In this document: positions 53,661 to 63,500 of the stretch, in pieces
Position numbering within the stretch: the stretch's first letter is position 1
Layout: each line of letters opens with the position of its first letter
Assembly: GCA_965223165.1 (NCBI GenBank)
Contig: CBDCVQ010000018.1
Coordinates: 186,001-250,000 of the forward strand
Direction: 5' to 3'
Source: JABDMH01 sp965223165
GTDB lineage: Bacteria > Bacteroidota > Bacteroidia > Chitinophagales > Saprospiraceae
Length of the DNA: 64,000 nt
Position numbers and translations under genes: made by a program
The notes under the pieces: model-generated
Seen by the model: the letters and a program-made list of their open reading frames with translations, nothing else
What the model was told of the DNA's origin: nothing
Database searches by the model: none

Positions 53661-54062
53661 ATGATGAAACGTCTATTCGCCATATTTTTTGCCTGGTATT
53701 TTCTACTGGGAGGGCTGATGCCGCGGATGGATTTCAGCCAACTGCTCTTTGTGGCCGAGGCAGTGGAACATTTCTACTGTCACCAGCACGAATCGACGAC
53801 CCAAGGACACCGATTTACGTTGGCGGATTTCCTAAGCATGCATTTCTTCAGCGAAGAGACACACGAGCACGAGGCCAATCATGCGCACGATGATCTACCC
53901 TTTCAGCAATTCTCACATACCTTTCAGATTGCCATCGCTGAGGTGATCGCACACTCGGCACCCGTCGGTCTCATGGAGAGCCCAGCTGCCATCGGACATC
54001 TGGTCAGCCTGTACAGCTACGATTATTGTCAGGGCATCGACCACCCTCCTTCCGCTGCCTAA
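53661..54062 (+). CDS. Small His-rich exported protein of the metal-efflux operon
   Basis: 133 residues. N-terminal signal or anchor (L-F-A-I-F-F-A-W-Y-F-L-L-G-G), then many His residues (H-F-Y-C-H-Q-H-E, T-H-E-H-E-A-N-H-A-H-D-D) suited to metal binding. It lies 51 bp upstream of the CzcA-like gene in the same direction. Proteins of this type regularly precede CusA/CzcA genes in Bacteroidota; a periplasmic metal-buffer role is inferred. Confidence 0.72.
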   Translation: MMKRLFAIFFAWYFLLGGLMPRMDFSQLLFVAEAVEHFYCHQHESTTQGHRFTLADFLSMHFFSEETHEHEANHAHDDLPFQQFSHTFQIAIAEVIAHSAPVGLMESPAAIGHLVSLYSYDYCQGIDHPPSAA

Positions 54063-54113
54063 GTAGGCAACCTGCTCTTTTTTCTTCATACTCACTCGCA
54101 AAAATTAATCTAG

Positions 54114-57100
54114 ATGATTGATCGAATCATCCATTTTTCGATATACCACAAGCTGATCGTGGGCATTTGCATTGTGGGCCTAGTGACCTGGGGCATCTAC
54201 TCGCTGGCTCACCTGCCCATCGATGCCGTGCCCGATATCACGGACAATCAGGTGCAAGTCATCACGCGTTCGCCAGACTTGTCCGCCCAGGAAGTGGAGC
54301 GCTTTATCACCTATCCGCTGGAACTGGAGCTCGGCAATATCCCAAATGTGCAGCAAATCAGGTCGATCTCGCGCTTCGGATTGTCCGTGATCACCGTGGT
54401 CTTTCAGGAGCACGTGGACATCTACTGGGCTCGCCAGCAAATCAGTCAAAATATTCAACGGGCAGGATCGGAGATTCCGGAGGAATTGGGCCGCCCTGAG
54501 ATGGGACCGATCAGCACCGGGCTGGGCGAAGTCTATCAATACGTGATCTATGCCCAAGAAGGCTACCAAGACCAGTTTGATGACACGGACCTACGTAGCA
54601 TCCAGGATTGGATCATCCGCCGACAGTTGATAGGCATTCCAGGGGTAGTGGAGGTCAATAGCTCTGGGGGCCACCTCAAGCAGTATGAGGTCGCGATCGA
54701 CCATAGCCTGTTGGAGTCCTTTCATCTGACCATGCAAGATGTGCTGCGAGCCGTAGAACAAAACAATGAGAATACCGGCGGCTCTTATATCGAAAAACAG
54801 GACTACCGCTACTTCATTCGAGGTGAGGGTCTGCTCACAGACATGGACGACATTGGCAATATTGTCGTGGTATCGCGACCCAGTGGCTATGTCTTGCTCA
54901 AAGATGTGGCGGAGATCACGATTGGACATGCCCCCCGATTTGGCGCTGTGACCCTGGACGGCAAGGGAGAGGTCGTAGCCGGTCAGGTCATGATGCTCAA
55001 GGGAGCCAACTCCATGGAGGTCACTCGCCGGGTCAAAGAAAAAATGGAGGTGATAAAGGAAGGCTTGCCCGAAGGCATCGTGGTGGAGCCATATCTCGAT
55101 CGATCCAAGCTCGTCAACTCGACGACCCACACCGTAGCAAAGAATCTGATCGAAGGTGCCCTGATCGTCATTTTCATTCTTGTGCTTCTCTTGGGCAATC
55201 TACGCGCAGGGCTTATTGTCGCCTCAGTCATACCCCTGAGCATGCTGTTTGCCATCAGTATGATGCGACTCTTTGGTGTCTCTGCCAATCTGATGAGCCT
55301 GGGTGCCATCGACTTTGGCCTGATCGTGGATGGTGCGGTCATCATCGTGGAGTCCATTCTGCATCATTTGGGCCTGCGCAATCGAAAGGCGAATGCCACC
55401 CCTGCAGAACAGGAAGCGGCCGTCTACACCGCAGCCAGTAAGATCAGACGATCGGCTGCATTTGGTGAGATCATCATTCTCATTGTTTACCTACCCATTC
55501 TGTTTCTACAGGGAGTCGAGGGAAAGATGTTTCAACCAATGGCGCAGACCGTCTCGTTTGCCATTCTGGGTGCACTGCTGCTGTCACTGACATACGTGCC
55601 CATGATGTCTGCCCTCTTCCTGAAAAATAGTGTGGAGAATGAGCAGAGTCTTTCCCAGCGTATTATCCGTCGCATCTATCGGATCTATCGCCCCATGCTC
55701 GATTGGGCCCTTCGCCATGCCGCCTGGATACTCGTACCCACCATCGCCCTCTTCATCTTTAGTATGTACACCTTGACTAGGATGGGTGGCGAATTTATAC
55801 CCACGCTGGAAGAAGGTGACTTTGCCCTACATCAAATACTCCCCTCTGGCAGCTCGCTGCAAAAGGGGGTTGAGGTCTCAGCCCACTTGCAAGAGATCCT
55901 CACAAGCAAGTTTCCCGAGGTGGAAAAGGTCGTGACCAAAATTGGGACCGCAGAAATACCCACCGACATCATGCCGATCGAAGCGGGCGATATTTTTGTC
56001 ATCCTCAAGCCTAAGTCCGAGTGGGTCACTGCGCGCTCCCGGGAGGAGATGTTTATGGCCATGGAAAAGGAGCTGGAGCGCTTCCCCGGTGTGATTTACG
56101 AATTTACGCAGCCGATTCAGATGCGATTTAATGAGCTGATGACGGGCATTCGCCAGGACATAGCCATTAAGATCTACGGCGAGGACCTCGGAGTGCTGGT
56201 CCATCTGGCACACCAAGCGGAGGGGCTTCTACAAGCGCTACCCGGCATAGGTGATATCCAGGTGGAGCCGACGGCTGGCCTACAACAAATGGTGATCAAG
56301 TACGATCGGCAGAAAATTGCTGCGTACGGGGTCTCTATCCAGGCACTGAGTGACTTGATCAAAACAGCCTTTGCGGGCAAGAAGGCCGGGGTACTCTATG
56401 AGGGTGATCGAAAATATGACATCATTGTCCGACTGAACAAGGACGATCGGCAGGGCATTGACAATATCTCGGAGCTACGCGTTGTCCTTCCGTCTGGTGG
56501 GTACGCTCCTTTGTCAGAGATGGCCACCGTATCGTTTGAAGAAGGTCCCTCTCAGATATCTCGTGACGACACCAAGCGGCGTATTACGATCGGTGTCAAC
56601 GCGCGCAACCTCGATGTTGCCACCCTCATCGAAAATATTCAAACCTCATTTGAACAGGAGCTGGATCTGCCTCCGGGCTACTACGTAGCCTACGGTGGCA
56701 ATTTTGAAAACCTGGAGCGAGCGCGGGCCAGATTGGGTGTGGTCGTGCCGCTGGCACTGGGCCTCATTTTTATCTTGCTTTATCTCACCTTTCACTCGGT
56801 CAGGCACGCGCTATTGATTTTCACAGCAATCCCCCTCTCGGCGATAGGCGGCATTTGGGCCTTGTACTGGCGAGCGATGCCTTTCAGTATTTCAGCGGGG
56901 GTAGGCTTTATCGCCCTATTTGGGGTGGCCGTGCTCAATGGCATCGTGCTCGTCGGGTACTTTAATCAACTCAAAGAAGAAGGTATGACTGATCTCAGAG
57001 AAATAATCACGGAAGGCACCAGGATTCGACTGCGGCCAGTCTTGCTCACCGCCTCGGTGGCCTCCATGGGTTTTCTTCCGATGGCGCTATCTGCCTCCGC

Positions 57101-58412
57101 CGGCGCAGAAGTACAACGCCCCTTGGCCACGGTCGTAATCGGTGGTCTGATCACGGCCACTTTTCTCACGCTGTTTGTGATACCCCTACTCTATGACATC
57201 ATGGAGCGCCGTCTGCACCGCAGGACTGGCCAAATCGCCGCAGTCACATCGGTCCTCCTGGTCGCTGGCGCGTGGTCGACATGGGCGCAGCCTGTGCCTG
57301 TCTTGACCCTGCAAGAAGCGATCGATCTTGCCATCGATCAAAATCCTCAGATGAAGTCCTTTGACACCCGATCGATGGCTTGGCAGGAACTCGCCAAAAC
57401 CCCCGTGGCCGATCTGCCCCTAAATCTCCAAGTGACCGGCGAAGAATTTGATGGCAACAACCAGGGCATTCACTCGCTGGGTGCATTTAAGTCCTTTCGG
57501 ATCGGTGACTTAAAAGGCGCCTACCGCAATTTCTACCATGGTCAAAGTGCCATCGAACGAAACCGGAAGCAAATCCAAATGCGGCAACTGGCCCGCCAGG
57601 TAGGCAGCGACTACTTGGCCCTGGCCGCTGCACGGTCCCAGGCAGAGATCTACCGAGAGAAGACGGAATCCTATCAAGCGCTCTACGAGCTGAACAAGCG
57701 TCGCCTTGAGCTGGGTGAATCCGGTCGCTTACCCATGCAGCAGGCTGAGATCAAGCGACAGGAAAGCCAGCTTCAGCTAGATCAACTGGAGGCCGAAATA
57801 CAGGCGAGAGCAGATGCTCTGGAGCAATGGTACCCCGGTGCAATATTTGAGGTGCAGCCGCTGGAAGAAATAGACACTCCGGAGGACACCTTGATCAGTG
57901 AGCATCCTTGGTTGACCTCGTTTGCGCTGCAGCAGCAGTCATTTGCGCAACAAGCAGCCATCACATCGCAAAACAACCGACCCGCCCTCAACGGTGGACT
58001 GCGGTTGCAGTCTGTCGTCGGTGAATTCCCGTTTTTTGGCTATCAGATTGGCTTGTCCATCCCCATGGCCGGGAGCTACGTGCGCCAACAACGCGATGCG
58101 GCCAAAATCAGGCAAGATGCCCTCGCTCAAGAGCGAGCATTTGCGCAGACGCAACTCGATAGAAACCAGGTGCTGCTGCAAAGCGAAATGCTGCAAGCAC
58201 AAGCCTCGGCCGCAGATCTTCGAGACAATCTACTGCCCAGAGCGGCACAATTGGTGGCCGACTACCAAGTGGGCTTTAAGGCTGGAGAGGCCGACTATCT
58301 GGAGGTAGTGCTGGCCAGCGACGCTTATTTTGATCTGAGAGAGAAACTGGTGGGCCAAATGAAGAAATATTTATCGCGCAAGTTGTTTCTACAATATTTA
58401 ATCGCCGAATAG
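54114..58412 (+). CDS. CzcA/CusA-family heavy-metal RND pump fused to TolC-like channel
   Basis: 1432 residues. Residues 1 to about 1035 form a complete RND pump: 12 membrane helices, L-P-I-D-A-V-P-D-I-T-D-N-Q-V-Q-V at the N-terminus, and in helix 4 D-F-G-L-I-V-D-G-A-V-I-I-V-E, the relay signature of divalent-metal (Zn/Co/Cd/Ni) CzcA-type pumps rather than Cu/Ag CusA. A hydrophobic link (about 1043-1060, V-L-L-V-A-G-A-W) is followed by an outer-membrane factor domain (from L-T-L-Q-E-A-I-D-L-A-I-D-Q-N-P) with TolC-like helical hairpins. The fusion is known in Bacteroidota. The adaptor gene follows after about 20 bp. Confidence 0.93.
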   Translation: MIDRIIHFSIYHKLIVGICIVGLVTWGIYSLAHLPIDAVPDITDNQVQVITRSPDLSAQEVERFITYPLELELGNIPNVQQIRSISRFGLSVITVVFQEHVDIYWARQQISQNIQRAGSEIPEELGRPEMGPISTGLGEVYQYVIYAQEGYQDQFDDTDLRSIQDWIIRRQLIGIPGVVEVNSSGGHLKQYEVAIDHSLLESFHLTMQDVLRAVEQNNENTGGSYIEKQDYRYFIRGEGLLTDMDDIGNIVVVSRPSGYVLLKDVAEITIGHAPRFGAVTLDGKGEVVAGQVMMLKGANSMEVTRRVKEKMEVIKEGLPEGIVVEPYLDRSKLVNSTTHTVAKNLIEGALIVIFILVLLLGNLRAGLIVASVIPLSMLFAISMMRLFGVSANLMSLGAIDFGLIVDGAVIIVESILHHLGLRNRKANATPAEQEAAVYTAASKIRRSAAFGEIIILIVYLPILFLQGVEGKMFQPMAQTVSFAILGALLLSLTYVPMMSALFLKNSVENEQSLSQRIIRRIYRIYRPMLDWALRHAAWILVPTIALFIFSMYTLTRMGGEFIPTLEEGDFALHQILPSGSSLQKGVEVSAHLQEILTSKFPEVEKVVTKIGTAEIPTDIMPIEAGDIFVILKPKSEWVTARSREEMFMAMEKELERFPGVIYEFTQPIQMRFNELMTGIRQDIAIKIYGEDLGVLVHLAHQAEGLLQALPGIGDIQVEPTAGLQQMVIKYDRQKIAAYGVSIQALSDLIKTAFAGKKAGVLYEGDRKYDIIVRLNKDDRQGIDNISELRVVLPSGGYAPLSEMATVSFEEGPSQISRDDTKRRITIGVNARNLDVATLIENIQTSFEQELDLPPGYYVAYGGNFENLERARARLGVVVPLALGLIFILLYLTFHSVRHALLIFTAIPLSAIGGIWALYWRAMPFSISAGVGFIALFGVAVLNGIVLVGYFNQLKEEGMTDLREIITEGTRIRLRPVLLTASVASMGFLPMALSASAGAEVQRPLATVVIGGLITATFLTLFVIPLLYDIMERRLHRRTGQIAAVTSVLLVAGAWSTWAQPVPVLTLQEAIDLAIDQNPQMKSFDTRSMAWQELAKTPVADLPLNLQVTGEEFDGNNQGIHSLGAFKSFRIGDLKGAYRNFYHGQSAIERNRKQIQMRQLARQVGSDYLALAAARSQAEIYREKTESYQALYELNKRRLELGESGRLPMQQAEIKRQESQLQLDQLEAEIQARADALEQWYPGAIFEVQPLEEIDTPEDTLISEHPWLTSFALQQQSFAQQAAITSQNNRPALNGGLRLQSVVGEFPFFGYQIGLSIPMAGSYVRQQRDAAKIRQDALAQERAFAQTQLDRNQVLLQSEMLQAQASAADLRDNLLPRAAQLVADYQVGFKAGEADYLEVVLASDAYFDLREKLVGQMKKYLSRKLFLQYLIAE

Positions 58413-58435
58413 CGGCATCAAAATCAACCTTGAGA

Positions 58436-59620
58436 ATGAAATACTCCAATATATTTTTCTGGCTGCTTATACTATTGTGGAGCTGCCGACCTACTACGGC
58501 TGACATGTCGTCACACGGACACGCACATGGACCGGATGACGATCACAGCCATGACGACGAGCGGATCGAACTCACCTCAGAACAGATGAGCAACGCCGGC
58601 CTACAGTTTGGTCGCATCGAGCAGCGATCACTCCAGTCGGTGGTCAAGATAAAGGGACGCGTTGAATTGCCGCCCAATGGCATGGCGGTGGCCAGCAGCC
58701 CGATTGGGGGGCGGATCGACGAGGTGTTGGTCCAGCCCGGACAGAGGGTGAAAGCGGGACAACGACTCTTTACGATCTTCAACCTGGAGCTGATCGACTG
58801 GCAGCAGGACTACCTTCGGGCTAAAGCCGAAGCCGAATACCTGACGCTCGATCTCAACCGGCAAAAACGGCTGAGCGATGAGGAACTCTCGCCTGTCAAG
58901 AATTACGAGGCAGTCTTGGCCAAGAAGCAGCAGGCCGAAGCCACGATGCGAGGCCTCCGTAGCAAGCTGCTTGCCGTGGGCATCCAGGCAGAAAGCATCG
59001 GACCACACCTGCAGGACAAATTCTATGTATTTGCTCCACAAGCCGGACGCATTGAGCACGTCAATGTCAGCAAGGGCTCCTACATAGCTCCCAGCAATAA
59101 CCTGGTGGAGATCATCGATGACCATCACTTGCACCTACATCTCCAGGCATATGGTCAAGACATCAAATACCTGCAAGAGGGCCAGGTCTTGAAGTTTTTC
59201 ATCCAGTCACGTCCTGAGAATATTCAGACGGCCCGCATCAAGTGGATCAACAATGTCGTGGACGAATCCATGAATGCTTATGACATCCACGCGGAGGTGG
59301 TCGGCTCACAAGAAGGCCTAATCGCTGGAGAATTTGTAGAGGCCAGAGTGATCACCGAAGAGGAAACGATACCCTCGCTGCCCATGCAAGCGCTCACCTC
59401 GGACAAGGGATTGAAGTACATCTTTGTAGTGGATGAAGCCACTCCGAGCCGAGGGTTCTTTCGCAAAGTCATGATCAATACCGGCGTGAGTGATCTGGGA
59501 TTTGTCGAAGTGCTGCCCATCGACCCACTGGAGGCCGACGACCAGATCGTGGTCAATGGTGCTTTCTTCTTGATGGCCGAGTCCAAAAAGGGGGAGGCTG
59601 CTCCCGGGCATAGTCACTGA
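58436..59620 (+). CDS. RND efflux periplasmic adaptor (CusB/CzcB-like) lipoprotein
   Basis: 394 residues from ATG at 58436; a TTG two codons earlier is possible. Lipoprotein signal with L-L-W-S-C, then a His/Asp-rich stretch (S-H-G-H-A-H-G-P-D-D-D-H-S-H) likely to bind metal. Barrel-sandwich hybrid, helical hairpin (about 110-165) and beta-barrel domains follow. G-G-R-I-D-E-V-L-V-Q-P-G-Q-R-V is the lipoyl-like lip. It links the inner-membrane pump and the fused outer-membrane channel. Confidence 0.92.
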   Translation: MKYSNIFFWLLILLWSCRPTTADMSSHGHAHGPDDDHSHDDERIELTSEQMSNAGLQFGRIEQRSLQSVVKIKGRVELPPNGMAVASSPIGGRIDEVLVQPGQRVKAGQRLFTIFNLELIDWQQDYLRAKAEAEYLTLDLNRQKRLSDEELSPVKNYEAVLAKKQQAEATMRGLRSKLLAVGIQAESIGPHLQDKFYVFAPQAGRIEHVNVSKGSYIAPSNNLVEIIDDHHLHLHLQAYGQDIKYLQEGQVLKFFIQSRPENIQTARIKWINNVVDESMNAYDIHAEVVGSQEGLIAGEFVEARVITEEETIPSLPMQALTSDKGLKYIFVVDEATPSRGFFRKVMINTGVSDLGFVEVLPIDPLEADDQIVVNGAFFLMAESKKGEAAPGHSH

Positions 59621-59674
59621 CACGTGACCATCATGCATCGGGCCCCGAAGGAAAAAGTATTTGACGATCAGCGG

Positions 59675-60415
59675 CTAAAACAACGTGGCTAGGGCCTTCA
59701 ACCAGCCCTCCTTCATCAGGTGCGCCCCGGCGATGGACGGGTGGACACCGTCGGGACACCAGTAGCTGGCCGGAGCCATTTGCAGGGCATCGGCAAAGAT
59801 GTCGTGATAGGGCACAAACGCGGCTCTAAATTCGCCGGCGAGCTCCCTGGCAATCCGCCGATACGCTGCGAAATCATCCCAACGCTCGTCAATGGCCCGG
59901 CCACCGGCGACGGCAAAGGGCTCCCCCAGGATCAGCTTCACATCAGGCAGGGTATCCTTGGTCCGCTGGAGCAGTTGGCGCAGGTCACTTTGGTAGATCT
60001 CGGCGGTACCATCGTAGTGCCCATTGAGCACATGCCAATAGTCGTTTACCCCAATCAAGATGCTGAGGACATCCGGTTTCAGAGAAAGGCAGTCAATATC
60101 CCATCGATCGCGCAACTGAAATACCTTGTGTCCACTGATGCCGCGATTGAAGCATTGGATATCTGACTTGGGATAGGTCCCTAGCAATTCACTGACGATC
60201 TGGTATACATAGCCGCCGCCCATGCCCTTGGCCTGATTAGCATAATAGCTGCCCCGGTCACGCCCGGCGTCTGTGATACTGTCTCCCTGAAACACGATTC
60301 GTAACCCGGCAGGTAAGCTTACTGATTCCGACGAGGACCTGGTGCCCGCCGCCAAGTAGCCTGCTCCGGCAGCCGTCGCGTGGGGAAGGATGTCTAAGAA
60401 CTGTCTTCTTTTCAT
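59675..60415 (-). CDS. SGNH/GDSL hydrolase with Tat-like signal
   Basis: 246 residues from ATG at 60415 (M-K-R-R-Q-F-L-D-I-L), which gives a twin-arginine type signal; the frame is open further up. GDSL block F-Q-G-D-S-I-T-D (nucleophile Ser), block II Gly in F-N-R-G-I-S-G, block III G-V-N-D-Y-W, block V P-D-G-V-H-P. An esterase or lipase acting outside the cytoplasm, perhaps on acetylated sugars; substrate unknown. Lies 164 bp downstream of the second giant cargo gene, separated by a terminator. Confidence 0.9.
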   Translation of the reverse strand: MKRRQFLDILPHATAAGAGYLAAGTRSSSESVSLPAGLRIVFQGDSITDAGRDRGSYYANQAKGMGGGYVYQIVSELLGTYPKSDIQCFNRGISGHKVFQLRDRWDIDCLSLKPDVLSILIGVNDYWHVLNGHYDGTAEIYQSDLRQLLQRTKDTLPDVKLILGEPFAVAGGRAIDERWDDFAAYRRIARELAGEFRAAFVPYHDIFADALQMAPASYWCPDGVHPSIAGAHLMKEGWLKALATLF

Positions 60416-60446
60416 CAGAGTAAGATAGCAATTATAGAAAGGCACA

Positions 60447-60479
60447 AAAAAACTCCCCTCCAGCAACGGAAGAGAGTTT
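60447..60479 (-). terminator. Rho-independent terminator of the giant cargo gene
   Basis: On the minus strand AAACTCTCTTCC / GGAGGGGAGTTT (12 pairs with G-U pairs), loop of six bases, then a T run. About 100 bp after the stop at 60580. Confidence 0.75.
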
Positions 60480-60579
60480 CAAAGGTCCTTCATGCACCGG
60501 TCACCATCCCGTCAGCACATCCCGATCTACCGACCAATCGGGCATAACTGCCAGGCATCATGACCAGGCTGACAATCGG

Positions 60580-63500
60580 TCATTGCATGAAAATCATTCT
60601 TTTCGTCTCCGTGTAGGCCCCTGCTTCCAACCGGTAGTAGATCACGCCCTTTTGCTTGAGCATTTTGTCTGTAATCAGGATCTCGTGACTTCCTCGGTCA
60701 AAGTGGCTCCTGACTACATAGAGCAGTCTCCCATCCAGATCAAAAAATGAAAGGGTGGCCATACTGCTTTCGGGTAAATCAAAGCCAATGCGCGTTTGCT
60801 TGGAAAATGGGTTGGGGTAGTTCTGACGCAGGGCCATCCGATCTGACCAGCTCCCCGGTGTCTGGCTGATCGGGTGGTCCCCAATGCCAGGTATCTCCAT
60901 GTGCTTCTCCGGAGTCTTTTCAAATTTCTTTATAGCATGCGGTTGATCGATCACTTCCTGCTCAGGCCCGCCAGGTCCCGAAACGACCGGATCGCATCCG
61001 TCAAAATCGCTATCGACGAGCAGGTGGACATCGCAGTAGTCAGCCGCTCCGCTGGGATGCGAAATCGCCCAGAGCCGCACTTGCTGGGTGCCAAAATGCC
61101 CACACCCGACAGTGATGCTGTCGCCATCGTCTTGCCAGGTATCATCGCCTGTGCCATCGATCAGCTCGATACGCAGCTCGAGGCTGGTGTCGGCACAGGC
61201 CAGCGCGCTGCTTTGGTCAAACTCTTCTGCCAAGACGGTGGCCATCGCAGTATCAATCAGCCCATCCTGATTCAAGTCCATCGGATTAAGCTTGGCGGTA
61301 AGTAGACTCACGCAGATGGCCGATGGTTTCTTGCCGGCTTGTAGCACGAAGTAATAGAGGCATTCGCCTTCGTTGTTGCATTCGTCGACGACGCGCACCT
61401 TCAATTTGTAGGAACCCGGGGCCAGATCTTCGATGCGGATGGGATGACGTCCTGATAGATCAAACGCACTGCGGTCTGACCGGTGCAGATGAAGGACACT
61501 ATCGGGATCGCTTACCTCCAGCAGTTCGTAGTAGATGTCGGCCACTCCACAGCTGTCCTGCCCCACGACATCCGCTTCAAAAGTGTAGGCACAGGCGCTG
61601 ATCACAATGGTATCACCATTGTCCACCGGCCCGTCGACTCGACAGGTCGGCGGAGTAGTGTCGCGGACAAAGATCTCTTGCACGAAGCTGTCCACTTCGA
61701 TCTCGGAGTCTGCCCACCAACGATCGTGCACCGGCTGTCCTTCACACCAATCCATATAGTACCACGTCCGGACCACCTTGTGACAAGCCGCGTCCCCTCC
61801 CACGATCCGATACACTTTGTCTTCGTAGTCGATCCCTACCAGTCGGCAGTCGTCGTCAAACTTATAGCGCAACCAGCCCAGGTGATCGGGATGCAGGCTG
61901 CCACCGGCATTGCCACTGGCATCATCCTCATACTCGATGCCACACTGCACGACTACAGTATCTCGAGGATGGTCAAACATGTGACGTTCTAGCTCGCACT
62001 CATTGTACACATAGATCTTCTGGGTACGAATGATTGTGTCCGGGAGATGCCTTGTCTTGATCGAATCAGGGATCTCGTCCGAACCATAAAAATCAGGGGG
62101 GCAGCTTTGCCAGATCTTGAATTTTCGGTAGATCACGCCCTCTCCACAGTGGTCGATCTCACACCATACTTCCTGATCACAGGAGACGTAGTCGGCGCAG
62201 TTGGCCAGTACCAATCCCTGAGACAGGTCCATGGGTACACTGTCATATCCGCATTGGTAGACCGTATCATATACCCAGGTGAGGCCATGATGCTCATCAT
62301 AGTGCTGTATCTTACGTACGGAGTCAATCCGGCAGTAACAAGCATAATCGACGAAGTGGGTACTCGTGTCTGCTCGCTCCCCTTCCTCATCCAGATAGTG
62401 ACCATAAGGTCCTTTCCAAACCTTCGTATAACCTCCAAAAATGCTATCCAGTGCGGCGAAGGCAGTATCGTCCTGCTTCTTAGCCAGCTCAATCAAGGTG
62501 GCGATGCTCAGCGGATGATCATATCCCGGCACATGATACCGGTCTGTCTTGTATACTTTGCAAGTGATATCCAGATCTTCTATGTCTCGTACGACTTGGG
62601 CCGGCGTCTTGTCTTCTACCCATACCTTGGTCCAGGCCGTCGACCAGTTGCACCAGTAGTCCATGACCAATACTTCCACGGTCACGCCGCCGCAGGCATC
62701 CGCACAGTCAAAGGGGACGGCATCGCTCCAGCCGCCACCGATCTGCTCGTATATATCCAAAAGACGGAGATCCAGTTGCTCGGTCCCTTCCACCGGTGCG
62801 CCATCCTGTGTCGGGTCGGGATGGAGGGACACATGCTGAAAATAGTCCAGTACGGAGGGCATGCATGCTTGCATCAAGCCGGTGACATGGTGATCATCGA
62901 CCTGATACGGATGTGACCGACAGTGCTTCGTGCCATATTTGATGAGGTCATACATCCAGGCATTGTAGATGATGTTGGTGCAGGCTCTTCCATCTTCCTC
63001 CAGCCAGCGCAACTGTCGTTGGTAGTGGGCCTCCACCGGATCAATGAGCTTGTCCGATTGCAGCACGGCCTTCCAGAGCGTATCGTGGTGCTCGGTGATG
63101 CAGATAGGCAAAACGCTGTCGCAGAGATCGACACAGGACTCGTACCAGTCCGACCGTCGAGCAAGCAATAGATTGACGTCACAATTGTCGTAGCTCCCTT
63201 CATCAAACTCTTCGGCATCTACCCATACTTTCTTCTCGCCCAAGCTGATCGTCAGGCTCTTGTCAATGATAGCCACCGGCGCCGTACGATCCTTGACCAG
63301 CAGATAGCAAGTGTCTCGGTTGATATTGTGGCAGCTATCTACCGCCTCAATGGCTAGCTGATAAGCCACCGGTGAGTGGGGGAGCTTGACCCGGTCGTGA
63401 CTTTCATAGCATTTCTTATCCGCATTGTACTCATAAACAAAGGTGCCCAGGTCGGCCATGGTGGCCTTGACCGATTTGATTCCGGTCCAGTCATCTTCCA

